A stretch of 13,316 bases of DNA from an uncultured Lachnospiraceae bacterium (GCA_947165105.1 CAMUZC010000045.1:1-13316); one strand, 5' to 3'; counted from the stretch's first letter, positions 1-7,059 are shown. The notes: generated by a model not told the origin, from the sequence alone. Made by a program: numbers and translations.

Positions 1-996
1 TTAATAAAAGATGCTGAAACTGGAAAAGTTTTAGCAGATTTATGTGAGCAAGGACAAACAGAACTTGTATTTCCAGGAGGTAGAGGAGGAAAAGGAAATT
101 CTCATTTTGCCACATCAACAAGACAAGCTCCAAACTTCTCACAAGGAGGAGAAAAAGGAATTGAAAAGGAAATAATCCTTGAACTTAAACTACTTGCAGA
201 TGTAGGGTTAATAGGATTTCCAAATGTAGGGAAATCAACATTTTTATCAACTGTAACATCAGCTACACCTAAAATTGCAGATTATCATTTTACAACATTA
301 GAGCCAAATTTAGGTGTTGTGAAAAGTGAATATGGGGATAGTTTTGTAATTGCAGATATTCCTGGAATTATTGAAGGCGCAAGTCAAGGAACAGGATTAG
401 GACTACAATTTTTAAGACATATTGAAAGAACAAGACTATTATTACATGTTATAGACGTATCTGGAATTGAAGGAAGAAATCCAGTAGAAGATTTTAATGT
501 TATTAATAATGAATTAAAAACATATAGTGAAAAATTAAGTACAAGAATGCAAATAATAGTTGCAAGTAAAGCTGATTTAATTCAAGACGAAGAACAGTTC
601 AATGAATTATCTAAATTAGCACAAGAAAAGAATATGAAAATATTTAAAATTTCTTCTGTAACAGGACAAGGTGTAAAAGAATTATTAGATTACGTTTCTA
701 AAACTTTAAAAACATTACCAAAAGAGGATTTAGTAGAAGTAGAAGAAATGAAGAAAGTATACACGTTAGAAGAAAAAGAAGAATTCACAATCAACAGAGC
801 AGATGGAATGTGGATTGTTGAAGGTCCTGGTGTGGAAAGAATTATGAGAAGAGTTAATTTAGATGACAATGAATCTATGCATTATTTTCATAAGAGCTTA
901 GATAGATTAGGCGTAAATCAAGCGTTGAAAAAAGCTGGTGTTAAAGAAGGAGATACCGTAAGCATAGACGGATGGGAACTAGAATGGTATGATTAA
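1..996 (+). CDS. obg: Obg family GTPase, 5'-truncated by window edge
   Basis: Essential-type GTPase that binds the 50S subunit and acts in ribosome maturation and stress signalling. The reading frame is open from base 1 with no start codon, so the N-terminal part is outside the window. What is present starts in the Gly-rich Obg fold (GGRGGKGN, then FATSTRQAPNFSQGGEKG), followed by the G domain: G1 GFPNVGKS, the switch region with FTTLEPNLG, G3 DIPG, and G5 ISSVTG. The C-terminal OCT domain (about the last 70 residues, ending DGWELEWYD) is complete. The G4 motif reads SKAD where NKxD is usual. An internal ATG at 319 is not the start, because the Obg fold and the P-loop lie upstream of it in the same frame. 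It is followed by the lexA promoter with no clear terminator between. Confidence 0.97.
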   Translation, partial: LIKDAETGKVLADLCEQGQTELVFPGGRGGKGNSHFATSTRQAPNFSQGGEKGIEKEIILELKLLADVGLIGFPNVGKSTFLSTVTSATPKIADYHFTTLEPNLGVVKSEYGDSFVIADIPGIIEGASQGTGLGLQFLRHIERTRLLLHVIDVSGIEGRNPVEDFNVINNELKTYSEKLSTRMQIIVASKADLIQDEEQFNELSKLAQEKNMKIFKISSVTGQGVKELLDYVSKTLKTLPKEDLVEVEEMKKVYTLEEKEEFTINRADGMWIVEGPGVERIMRRVNLDDNESMHYFHKSLDRLGVNQALKKAGVKEGDTVSIDGWELEWYD

Positions 997-1021
997 TACC
1001 TATTTTCGAACAAAAAAGTGC

Positions 1022-1035
1022 AAAACTTATGTTTG
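1022..1035 (+). promoter_or_regulatory. Probable LexA operator (SOS box)
   Basis: AAAAC-TTAT-GTTTG matches the Bacillus-type box CGAAC-N4-GTTCG at 10 of 14 positions of the reference CGAACATATGTTCG, with symmetric AAAC/GTTT half sites. It overlaps the lexA -35 hexamer, as expected for autorepression. A second left-half-like CGAAC sits at 1007-1011 without a matching right half. The assignment rests on similarity and position only. Confidence 0.5.
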
Positions 1036-1061
1036 ACAATTTCTTGTTTGTATGTTATCAT
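1033..1061 (+). promoter_or_regulatory. lexA promoter
   Basis: TTGACA (1033-1038), 17-nt spacer, TATCAT (1056-1061). It lies 35 nt upstream of the lexA start codon and overlaps the probable SOS box. Confidence 0.8.
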
Positions 1062-1095
1062 ATTTATAAGTTATTTTGAAAGGGGTAATGTGTAG

Positions 1096-1818
1096 ATGGG
1101 AAAAGACGTTAACGGGTTGAATAAAACAGAAAAAAATGCTGAAACAAGTACTGAAAAAAAACGTAGAAGCAGAGGATCAAATGAATTAAATAACAGAGAA
1201 AAAGATATATTAAAATTTATAGAAAAACAAGTTAAAGAAATTGGGTATGCACCATCAGTTAGAGAAATTGGAAAAGCTGTTGGATTAAGCTCAACAGCTA
1301 CAGTACATGCATATCTTGCAAAATTGGAAGAAAAAGGATTCATCAAAAAAGAAACTCAAAAAGGTAGAACATTAAGATTATTGAAGGGGTCAGATAATAA
1401 AAAGCCTTCTCAAAAAGAAGATAAACCTTTTTACAGTGATAGAGAATTAGTTGATGTTCCAGTAATTGGAAAAATTACAGCTGGTGCTCCAATTTTAGCA
1501 GTTGAAAATATTACAGACAGTTTCTTAATTCCGGTAGATTTTGTTGGAAATTCTGAAAGCTTTATGCTAACAGTAAGTGGAGAAAGTATGATAGAAGCTG
1601 GTATTTTCGATGGTGATTATATTTTAGTAAAAAAACAAAATGTTGCTAGAAACGGAGAAATAGTAGTTGCATTAATTGACGATGAAGCAACAGTAAAAAC
1701 ATTCTTTAAAGAAAATGGACATATTAGATTGCAACCAGAAAATAGTACAATGGATCCTATTATTGTTCCAGATTGCCAAATTCTGGGTAAAGTTGTAGGT
1801 GTGTTCAGAAAATTATAA
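1096..1818 (+). CDS. lexA: LexA, SOS-response repressor/autoprotease
   Basis: Represses DNA-damage genes; RecA filaments trigger its self-cleavage. Residues about 29-95 form the winged helix domain ([35 protein letters not shown]). The Ala-Gly cleavage site is A129-G130 in KITAGAP. The catalytic dyad is S164 (SGESM) and K201 (ATVK); their 37-residue spacing equals that of E. coli S119/K156. The protein is 240 aa, longer than the usual 200-210, because of a charged N-terminal extension of about 28 residues ([15 protein letters not shown] onward) and a longer linker near residues 98-115. The start is fixed by GAAAGGGG at 1078-1085, 10 nt before the ATG; the ATG at 1088 runs straight into a stop. 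The gene has its own consensus promoter with a likely autoregulatory operator and is followed 30 nt later by a small membrane protein gene. Confidence 0.97.
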   Translation: MGKDVNGLNKTEKNAETSTEKKRRSRGSNELNNREKDILKFIEKQVKEIGYAPSVREIGKAVGLSSTATVHAYLAKLEEKGFIKKETQKGRTLRLLKGSDNKKPSQKEDKPFYSDRELVDVPVIGKITAGAPILAVENITDSFLIPVDFVGNSESFMLTVSGESMIEAGIFDGDYILVKKQNVARNGEIVVALIDDEATVKTFFKENGHIRLQPENSTMDPIIVPDCQILGKVVGVFRKL

Positions 1819-1848
1819 TAAAATTTATAATAGAAAAGAGGAAGTAGA

Positions 1849-2313
1849 ATGGATAAAATGAAGAGTTTTTTAATGTATTTCTTAATATTAGTTGTATTTT
1901 ATATTTTCAGTAATATTATGATTAATGCATTTTTAAAAGTATCTTACTCTGACATGAATGGTTATGAAATCAATGTTAATTCTGAGCAACTCTTTGTTGA
2001 TGTAACAGAAGCAAAATCTTCAAAAAGAAACGGATATATTAATGGAATTATAAAAAATAATTCAGAAGAAAAAGTAGAAAACAAATATTTAAAAATAACA
2101 TTGTTATCAAAAAGAAATGTTACAATGGGAGAAAAATACGTTAAAATTGATATAATCGAACCAAAACAATTAAGAAAATTTGAAGTCAAATTTGATAATG
2201 ACAATGTAAAAACATTCAAAATTGAATTAGTAGATACTAAACCAGAAGAAGAAGATTTTGTAGAATTGGTAAAGAATAATGTAAAAGATTTAGTAAATAA
2301 TAAAAATAATTAA
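1849..2313 (+). CDS. Small membrane-anchored protein with FxLYD-like extracytoplasmic domain, function unknown
   Basis: 154 aa. One hydrophobic segment at about residues 5-27 (FLMYFLILVVFYIFSNIMINAF) is probably an uncleaved signal anchor, leaving the rest outside the membrane. Residues about 62-128 (GYINGIIKNNSEEKV, then ...IEPKQLRKFEVKF) resemble FxLYD/DUF3426-type beta-sandwich domains, where a secreted segment begins with 'G.i.N.s' and ends with 'l.P.....F.v'. This is a fold resemblance, not a firm family call. The tail is acidic, then Lys/Asn-rich. GAGG at 1838-1841 lies 7 nt before the ATG. No promoter is visible in the 30-nt gap, so it is probably transcribed with lexA and may be SOS-regulated; SOS units often carry a small membrane cell-division inhibitor behind lexA (YneA-like), but no LysM or YneA similarity is visible here. 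A strong terminator follows. Confidence 0.8.
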   Translation: MDKMKSFLMYFLILVVFYIFSNIMINAFLKVSYSDMNGYEINVNSEQLFVDVTEAKSSKRNGYINGIIKNNSEEKVENKYLKITLLSKRNVTMGEKYVKIDIIEPKQLRKFEVKFDNDNVKTFKIELVDTKPEEEDFVELVKNNVKDLVNNKNN

Positions 2314-2327
2314 TAAAAAAAATAAAG

Positions 2328-2370
2328 AAAAAATATATTAGTAATATGCAAATATACTAATATATTTTTT
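2328..2370 (+). terminator. Rho-independent terminator of the lexA unit
   Basis: A perfect 16-bp AT-rich inverted repeat (2328-2343 with 2355-2370), 11-nt loop, with the right arm ending in a run of eight T (2365-2372). Confidence 0.8.
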
Positions 2371-2378
2371 TTAAATCA

Positions 2379-2407
2379 TTGATATTTTAAATGAAATGTA
2401 ATATAAT
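2379..2407 (+). promoter_or_regulatory. mreB promoter
   Basis: TTGATA (2379-2384), 17-nt spacer, perfect TATAAT (2402-2407), 53 nt upstream of the mreB ATG and just after the terminator. Confidence 0.75.
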
Positions 2408-2460
2408 CGTAAAGTAAATGAAACAATAATGCAATATTAAATAGAAAGGACAGATTGAGT

Positions 2461-3450
2461 ATGTTTAATTGGGGGCAAGATATAGGTATTGATTTAGGTA
2501 CTGCAACGGTAATAGCTTATGTAAAAGGAAAGGGAATTGTTCTTAGAGAACCTTCTGTTGTAGCAGTTGATAGTAATACTGGAGAAGTTCTTGCGGTTGG
2601 AAAAGAAGCAAGAAGAATGTTAGGAAGAACACCAGGAAATATAGTTGCAACAAGACCTTTAAGAGAAGGCGTAATATCTAATTATACTGTAACTGAAAAA
2701 ATGTTAAAATACTTTATAAATAAAGTGTGCGGTAGATTTGTGTTTGCTCCTAGAATAATGATATGTATTCCATCTAGAGTAACAGAAGTAGAGAAGAAAG
2801 CTGTAATAGATGCTGCAACTCAAGCAGGTGCAAGAAAGGTATATTTAATAGAAGAACCAATAGCAGCTGCAATTGGTGCTGGAATAGATATATCAAAACC
2901 ATGTGGAAATATGGTAGTAGATATAGGTGGAGGAACAACAGATATAGCAGTAATTTCTTTGGGCGGTTCAGTTACAAGTACTTCATTAAAAGTTGCAGGA
3001 GATAAATTTGATGAATATATAATTAAGTATATCAAGAAAAAACATAATATAATTATAGGTGAAAGAACGGCAGAAGATTTAAAAGTTAATATTGGATGTG
3101 TTTATCCAAAAATGCAAGATGTTGAAATGGATATTAGAGGAAGAGATTTAATAGATGGACTTCCTAAAACAATAACAATACATTCAAGTGAAATGCTTGA
3201 AGCAATGATAGAACCAGCACTAATGATAGTTGATGCAGTTCATTCAGTATTAGAGAGAACACCACCTGAATTAGCAGCAGATATAAGTGATAGAGGTATT
3301 TATATGACAGGTGGAGGTTGCTTAGTTGACGGGTTAGATAAATTACTACAAGAAAAAACAGGAATTAATGTTATGATTGCACAAGACACTGTATCATGTG
3401 TAGCACTAGGAACAGGAAAAGCTTTAGATAACTTAGATTCTTTGAAATAG
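2461..3450 (+). CDS. mreB: MreB/Mbl family rod-shape actin homologue
   Basis: Bacterial actin forming membrane-associated filaments that guide the elongation-type cell-wall synthesis machinery. Actin-fold motifs are present in order: phosphate-1 DIGIDLGTA near the N-terminus, phosphate-2 VVDIGGGTTDIAV mid-protein, and the adenosine motif TGGGCLVDGLD near the C-terminus. The 329-aa length is typical. A TTG at 2455 in the same frame (adding Met-Ser) lies only 4 nt from AGAAAGGA (2443-2450); the ATG at 2461 has 10-nt spacing and gives the family-typical beginning MFNWGQDIGIDLG, so I choose it. The gene stands alone: a terminator precedes it, and no mreC or mreD follows. It could therefore be an mbl/mreBH-type paralogue outside the main mreBCD cluster; the sequence alone does not decide this. 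Confidence 0.95.
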   Translation: MFNWGQDIGIDLGTATVIAYVKGKGIVLREPSVVAVDSNTGEVLAVGKEARRMLGRTPGNIVATRPLREGVISNYTVTEKMLKYFINKVCGRFVFAPRIMICIPSRVTEVEKKAVIDAATQAGARKVYLIEEPIAAAIGAGIDISKPCGNMVVDIGGGTTDIAVISLGGSVTSTSLKVAGDKFDEYIIKYIKKKHNIIIGERTAEDLKVNIGCVYPKMQDVEMDIRGRDLIDGLPKTITIHSSEMLEAMIEPALMIVDAVHSVLERTPPELAADISDRGIYMTGGGCLVDGLDKLLQEKTGINVMIAQDTVSCVALGTGKALDNLDSLK

Positions 3451-3504
3451 GGGAAGATATATTAACGGACATTTTTACATTAATATATGAATGCAATGCT
3501 TGAT

Positions 3505-3524
3505 TTATGACTCAAAGGTCAAAA
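3505..3524 (+). promoter_or_regulatory. Possible operator: imperfect inverted repeat upstream of the acyl-CoA synthetase promoter
   Basis: TGAC-TCAAAG-GTCA (3508-3521), with flanking TTTA and AAAA extending the symmetry apart from one mismatch. It ends 13 nt before the -35 of the next gene. No known regulator is recognised. Confidence 0.25.
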
Positions 3525-3536
3525 ATATGAAATTAT

Positions 3537-3565
3537 TTGCATAAAAAGAAGTCTAGATGTATAAT
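3537..3565 (+). promoter_or_regulatory. Promoter of the acyl-CoA synthetase gene
   Basis: TTGCAT (3537-3542), 17-nt spacer, perfect TATAAT (3560-3565), 36 nt before the start codon. Confidence 0.75.
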
Positions 3566-3601
3566 TATTTGTGGTAAGAAATAGAAAACGGAGGAAAATA
3601 A

Positions 3602-5467
3602 ATGAGAATATTAAGAGATTTTAAGATTCCAGATTTTAAATTTCCTAAATTTAAAATGGATGGATTATCAAATATCGAAGAAATGAATGTTGATTATGAA
3701 TCAATTCAAAAACAGCAAGAAAATAAAGGAAAGAAAAATTCAAAATTATATGAGGTAACAAGTTATAAAACAGTAAAAGAAATTTTCCAAAATTCAACAA
3801 CAAAGTATGCAGAAAATACATTCATATTAGAAAAATTTAATAGCAAAGAACCTTTTAAAGAAATTAAATATAAAGAGTTTAGAAGTGATGTTATATCATT
3901 AGGAACAGCATTAAATGATTATTTAAAAATTAAAGATACTAGAATCATTATAATCGGAGAAAATACATATCATTGGTATGTATCATATATGGCATTATTA
4001 TGTGGAAGTGGACTTGCAGTACCTGTTGATAAAGAACTTCCAGAAAATGAAATTATAAATGTAATAAATAGAGCAAAGGCTACAGCAGTTATTTATTCAA
4101 CTAAAAAGAAAGACGTTATAAATAAGATAATAGAATCAAAAGCAACAAATGCAAAATACTTCATCCAAATGAATTCAGATGATGAATTATCTGGAAACAG
4201 AGTTGGTTTAGATTATTTGATAAAACAAGGAAATGTTTTAATTAATAACGGAAATAATTCATATATGAACATAGAAATAGATCCAAATGAATTTAAGGTA
4301 CTATTATTTACATCAGGAACAACATCAAACTCAAAAGGTGTAATGTTATGTAATAGAAACTTGGCAGAAAATATTAATGCAGTTTCAGCATATGTAAAAC
4401 TTTATGAGAATGATAGATTGATGTCAATTTTACCATTGCATCATACATATGAATCAACAATCGGATATCTTTTACCATTTGCTAATGGATGTTCAGTGAG
4501 CGTATGCCAAGGATTAAGATACATAGTACCTAATCTTCAAGAAACAAAACCAACAGCTATATTAACTGTTCCATTACTTGTTGAGAATTTATATAAAAAG
4601 ATAAACGCAAATATAAAGAAAAGTAAAAAAGATGGAATTGTTAATTCTATGATTCATATAACAAATGCTTTAAAAAATGTTAATATAGATATAAAACGTA
4701 AGGTATTTAACGAAATATATGAAAACTTAGGTGGTAATTTAAGAATTATAGTTTCAGCAGCTGCACCAATTGACAAAAAAATTGGAAAATGGGTAGAAGA
4801 TATAGGAATAACATTCTTACAAGGATATGGTTTAACAGAAACAGCACCAATATCTGCATTAACTCCAGAGTATAAGACAAAAGTCGGTTCTGCAGGAAAG
4901 CCAGTAATTTGTGCAGATATTAAAATTGATAATCCAAATGAAAATGGTGAAGGTGAAATTTTAATAAAAAGTGAAACATTGATGCTTGGATATTATGAAG
5001 ATGAAGAGGCAACTAATGAGGTAATAGTTGATGGTTATTTCCATTCAGGAGATATAGGATATTTAGATGATGAAGGATATCTATTTATTACAGGTAGATG
5101 TAAAAATGTAATAGTAACACAAAATGGTAAAAATATATATCCAGAAGAGATTGAATTATTACTAGGAAATGTTCCTGAAATTAAAGAATCAATGGTTTAT
5201 GGAAAACAAGATGCTGAAAAGAAGAATGATAAGGAATTAATCATTACAGCTAAAGTTATTCCAAATTATGAAGAAATTGAAAAAAATCATGGAAAAGACT
5301 TAACAGACGAACAAGTTTATGATATCATTTGGGAAAAGATAAAAGAGGTTAATAGAAAGTTAACTTCATATAAGGCAATAAAAAGGCTTGAAATTAAGAA
5401 AGATGAATTTGAAAAAACAACAACGATGAAAATTAAACGTTATGTGGAGATAAAAAAAGAGGGATAA
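3602..5467 (+). CDS. AMP-forming acyl-CoA synthetase (long-chain fatty acid-CoA ligase family)
   Basis: Adenylate-forming enzyme that activates a carboxylic acid, probably a fatty acid, with ATP and then transfers the acyl group to CoA or another thiol. ANL-superfamily motifs are in order: P-loop TSGTTSNSKG at residues 237-246, GYGLTETAP at 408-416, the HSGDIGYLDDEGYLFITGR hinge region around 481-499, and the C-terminal catalytic lysine K610 in TTTMKIKR. The 621-aa length fits the long-chain ligase group. A basic N-terminal segment of about 50 residues with repeated 'FK.P.FKF' precedes the catalytic domain and has no recognised function; it could help membrane association. The start is supported by GGAGG at 3591-3595, 6 nt before the ATG. 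The acyl substrate and the acceptor cannot be deduced from the sequence. Own promoter upstream; no obvious terminator downstream. Confidence 0.92.
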   Translation: MRILRDFKIPDFKFPKFKMDGLSNIEEMNVDYESIQKQQENKGKKNSKLYEVTSYKTVKEIFQNSTTKYAENTFILEKFNSKEPFKEIKYKEFRSDVISLGTALNDYLKIKDTRIIIIGENTYHWYVSYMALLCGSGLAVPVDKELPENEIINVINRAKATAVIYSTKKKDVINKIIESKATNAKYFIQMNSDDELSGNRVGLDYLIKQGNVLINNGNNSYMNIEIDPNEFKVLLFTSGTTSNSKGVMLCNRNLAENINAVSAYVKLYENDRLMSILPLHHTYESTIGYLLPFANGCSVSVCQGLRYIVPNLQETKPTAILTVPLLVENLYKKINANIKKSKKDGIVNSMIHITNALKNVNIDIKRKVFNEIYENLGGNLRIIVSAAAPIDKKIGKWVEDIGITFLQGYGLTETAPISALTPEYKTKVGSAGKPVICADIKIDNPNENGEGEILIKSETLMLGYYEDEEATNEVIVDGYFHSGDIGYLDDEGYLFITGRCKNVIVTQNGKNIYPEEIELLLGNVPEIKESMVYGKQDAEKKNDKELIITAKVIPNYEEIEKNHGKDLTDEQVYDIIWEKIKEVNRKLTSYKAIKRLEIKKDEFEKTTTMKIKRYVEIKKEG

Positions 5468-5498
5468 CAAGCTACTTTGTAACAATTCTGTAATAAAA

Positions 5499-5555
5499 TT
5501 GACACAAAAAAGAAAAATAAATAATATTGTAGAAATCCGTAAAATGATATATAAT
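5499..5555 (+). promoter_or_regulatory. Tandem promoters for the 5602 gene
   Basis: P1: TTGACA (5499-5504), 17 nt, TAATAT (5522-5527). P2: TTGTAG (5527-5532), 17 nt, perfect TATAAT (5550-5555). The P2 -35 begins at the last base of the P1 -10. P1 is the stronger match to consensus overall. Confidence 0.65.
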
Positions 5556-5601
5556 AATATTGTTAAGAAATATACTTATGACAAAAGGAGGGAAATTTAC
5601 A

Positions 5602-6471
5602 ATGTCTAAATCTGACATGGTAAACGTGAAAATGGTAATAACTGAAGAAAAAATATTAGCTAATATTGAAAAAGTACAGAAAATGATTAATCCTAACAGC
5701 AAAAAACAAATTGTACAACTTGAAGAAGACAGCTATTTTAAGGATTTAATCGAGTCAATAAAAACATATTTAATTGAATACCCAGAAAAAGATGATTTCC
5801 CTAAGGATGTATACGATGCAGCATATGAATTAGTAGAATATGCAACAGCTCAATTTGAGGAAAATACAAAATTAATTGAGGATTTAATCAGACAAAGAGA
5901 GAAAAACATTGCATTAGCATCAGAACTAAAAGATACATTACAAGTTGTAGAAGATAAAGACTCTGACTGGAAAAAGAGAATACAAGAATTGTCTGTAGAG
6001 GATTATTCAGAAGAAATAATAGATACACTAGGACAAATGGGAAGAGCAAAAAATAATAAAACACCAAATTATTTAGAAGCATTAAAAACAATAAATACAA
6101 AAATTGCTAATCTAGAATCAAATTTGCATATTGAAATTGATATGGAGAGAATAGAAGATAGATCAAAAGCATTAAGTTATATAGGAATAGAAATTGCAGA
6201 TGCATTAAAGGGAATTCCAGTACCACAGGAAAAAGCTCAACAAATAGAAAATGAAAATAACGAAGATGTTGAAAATGCAGAAATAATTGAAACAGCTGAA
6301 GATGATACACAATATTATGAAGATACAAGAATTGACGTAAAACCATCTTTCTGGGAAAGAGTAAAAAATATGAAATTTATTAGAACAATAAGGTACTTAT
6401 TAAAGATAAAAGTAGTATTAGAATTACCAGCATTACCAGAGGGAAAAATGGAAGAACAACATCAACATTAG
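5602..6471 (+). CDS. Unrecognised acidic helical protein, 289 aa
   Basis: I do not recognise the family. There is no signal peptide or clear transmembrane segment, so it is probably cytoplasmic. The N-terminal two thirds is rich in Glu, Lys, Ile and Leu with helix-forming, coiled-coil-like stretches (for example around residues 75-125 and 160-190). Residues about 210-250 form a low-complexity acidic linker (ENENNEDVENAE). This is followed by a basic, aromatic C-terminal patch (SFWERVKNMKFIRTIRYLLKIKVVLELPALPEG) that may bind membrane or a partner, and the protein ends in EEQHQH. The start is set at ATG 5602 because AAAGGAGGG (5584-5592) lies 9 nt upstream; a TTG at 5560 in frame has no such site and lies just after the second -10. 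It is expressed from strong tandem promoters and ends at a strong terminator, so it is a single-gene unit. Confidence 0.8.
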   Translation: MSKSDMVNVKMVITEEKILANIEKVQKMINPNSKKQIVQLEEDSYFKDLIESIKTYLIEYPEKDDFPKDVYDAAYELVEYATAQFEENTKLIEDLIRQREKNIALASELKDTLQVVEDKDSDWKKRIQELSVEDYSEEIIDTLGQMGRAKNNKTPNYLEALKTINTKIANLESNLHIEIDMERIEDRSKALSYIGIEIADALKGIPVPQEKAQQIENENNEDVENAEIIETAEDDTQYYEDTRIDVKPSFWERVKNMKFIRTIRYLLKIKVVLELPALPEGKMEEQHQH

Positions 6472-6482
6472 AAGAAAATGAT

Positions 6483-6526
6483 AAACACGTAATTGATATT
6501 TTCATCAATTACGTGTTTTGTATTTA
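6483..6526 (+). terminator. Rho-independent terminator after the 5602 gene
   Basis: A perfect 15-bp stem (6483-6497 with 6504-6518), 6-nt loop ATTTTC, then TTTTG and further T-rich sequence. Confidence 0.88.
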
Positions 6527-6574
6527 TTATAGTGTTCCTTTTATGAAAAAAATCAAAAAAAATGAAAAAACGTC

Positions 6575-6603
6575 TTGACAAGACATTCATATTAGTATAT
6601 ACT
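6575..6603 (+). promoter_or_regulatory. Promoter of the tRNA unit
   Basis: TTGACA (6575-6580), 17-nt spacer, TATACT (6598-6603), 19 nt before the first tRNA base. Such near-consensus promoters are typical for stable RNA genes. Confidence 0.85.
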
Positions 6604-6622
6604 TACTATTGTTGAAACAAAC

Positions 6623-6699
6623 GCGCCCTTAGCTCAGTTGGTCAGAGCAACCGGCTCATAACCGGTGGGTCCTAGGTTCGAATCCTAGAGGGCGCACCA
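6623..6699 (+). tRNA. tRNA-Met (anticodon CAT), elongator type
   Basis: 77 nt including an encoded CCA (6697-6699). The acceptor stem GCGCCCT/AGGGCGC is perfect. The anticodon stem ACCGG/CCGGT encloses loop CTCATAA, giving CAU. The T arm is CTAGG-TTCGAAT-CCTAG. The first pair is G-C and the anticodon stem lacks the GGG/CCC triplet next to the loop, so it is not the initiator. A tRNA-Ile2 (CAU modified to lysidine) has a similar look and is not excluded. It is first in a two-tRNA unit. Confidence 0.93.
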
Positions 6700-6700
6700 A

Positions 6701-6734
6701 TTAAGAGTGAATAGTGTAAATTATTCGCTCTTAA
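6701..6734 (+). repeat. Hairpin between the two tRNA genes
   Basis: 13-bp inverted repeat (6701-6713 with 6722-6734, one T-G wobble), 8-nt loop, followed by CAATTTAATATTTTTG. The T-rich tail is broken, so it is at best a weak terminator; it could mark a processing site between the tRNAs. Confidence 0.6.
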
Positions 6735-6749
6735 CAATTTAATATTTTT

Positions 6750-7057
6750 GGGTAGGTGGCCGAGTGGCTAAAGGCGGCAGACTGTGGTCTTTGGTTTATC
6801 AAAAACCTAAAATTGCAGCTCATACAAGTGATTGTATGATGAACACCGGGCTAATTCGGGGAACTCTTAACAGATAATGCTGATGACAATCCCGAGCTAG
6901 AAAAGAAATTTTCGAGTGTAGAGACTTTATACCCGGTATCTTGAAAAAGATAAAGAGAAAGTCCAGACTACAAACATTTTAATGGTAGTGAAAACTATAG
7001 TAGTAAGAAATCTGTTCTCATATGAGTACGATGGTTCGAATCCATCCCTGCCCACCA
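6750..7057 (+). tRNA. tRNA-Tyr (anticodon GTA), gene interrupted by a group I intron
   Basis: Exon 1 is 6750-6785 and exon 2 is 7008-7057; joined they give an 86-nt class II tRNA with encoded CCA (7055-7057). The acceptor GGGTAGG (6750-6756) pairs with CCTGCCC (7047-7053) with one T-G pair. The D arm reads GGCCGAGTGGCTAAAGGC. The joined anticodon arm is GCAGA-CTGTAAA-TCTGT, so the anticodon is GTA. The short variable arm is CTC-ATAT-GAG (7017-7026), and the T arm GATGG-TTCGAAT-CCATC (7030-7046). The intron falls between anticodon positions 35 and 36, so the gene cannot give a functional tRNA without splicing. The unspliced anticodon loop is absent, and a plain tRNA search could miss or mis-call this gene. 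A long variable arm also occurs in Leu and Ser tRNAs, but only Tyr fits the restored loop. Confidence 0.92.
6786..7007 (+). mobile_element. Group I self-splicing intron, 222 nt, without internal ORF
   Basis: The 5' exon ends in T6785 and the intron ends in G7007 (the omega G), as group I splicing requires. P1: exon CTGT (6782-6785) pairs with GCAG (6815-6818), with a T-G pair at the splice site, and continues as an imperfect stem to a loop at 6798-6802. P2: 6820-6827/6832-6839, 8 bp, GTGA loop. P3: ACCGGG 6845-6850 with CCCGGT 6932-6937. P4: TTCGGG 6855-6860 with CCCGAG 6891-6896. P6: 6897-6904/6909-6916, one mismatch, GAAA loop. P7 (guanosine site): GACTTT 6923-6928 with AAAGTC 6958-6963. 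P8: 6938-6942/6947-6951, GAAA loop. P9: 6967-6989. The GGGGAAC...ACAATCCCG stretch resembles the phage T4 td intron core. Too short to encode a protein. Confidence 0.92.
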
Positions 7058-7059
7058 AG

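Noticed and set aside
2820..3035. Minus-strand open frame inside mreB, and similar antisense frames in other genes
   Set aside because: They lie opposite well-conserved genes, lack ribosome binding sites and have compositions expected from the complementary strand.
5560..5601. TTG start at 5560 for the unknown helical protein
   Set aside because: No ribosome binding site before it and it lies almost on the promoter -10; ATG 5602 has AAAGGAGGG at 9 nt.
6623..6699. Initiator tRNA-fMet
   Set aside because: The first acceptor pair is G-C, not mismatched, and the anticodon stem lacks the three G-C pairs next to the loop.
6786..7007. Intervening sequence as a riboswitch or T-box leader between unrelated RNAs
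   Set aside because: The flanks pair with each other as one tRNA (acceptor and anticodon stems), and the core pairings P3, P4, P7 and P8 and the terminal G match a group I intron.
6750..7057. tRNA-Leu or tRNA-Ser from the class II shape
   Set aside because: The joined anticodon loop CTGTAAA gives GTA, and the variable arm has a stem of only three base pairs, as in tRNA-Tyr.
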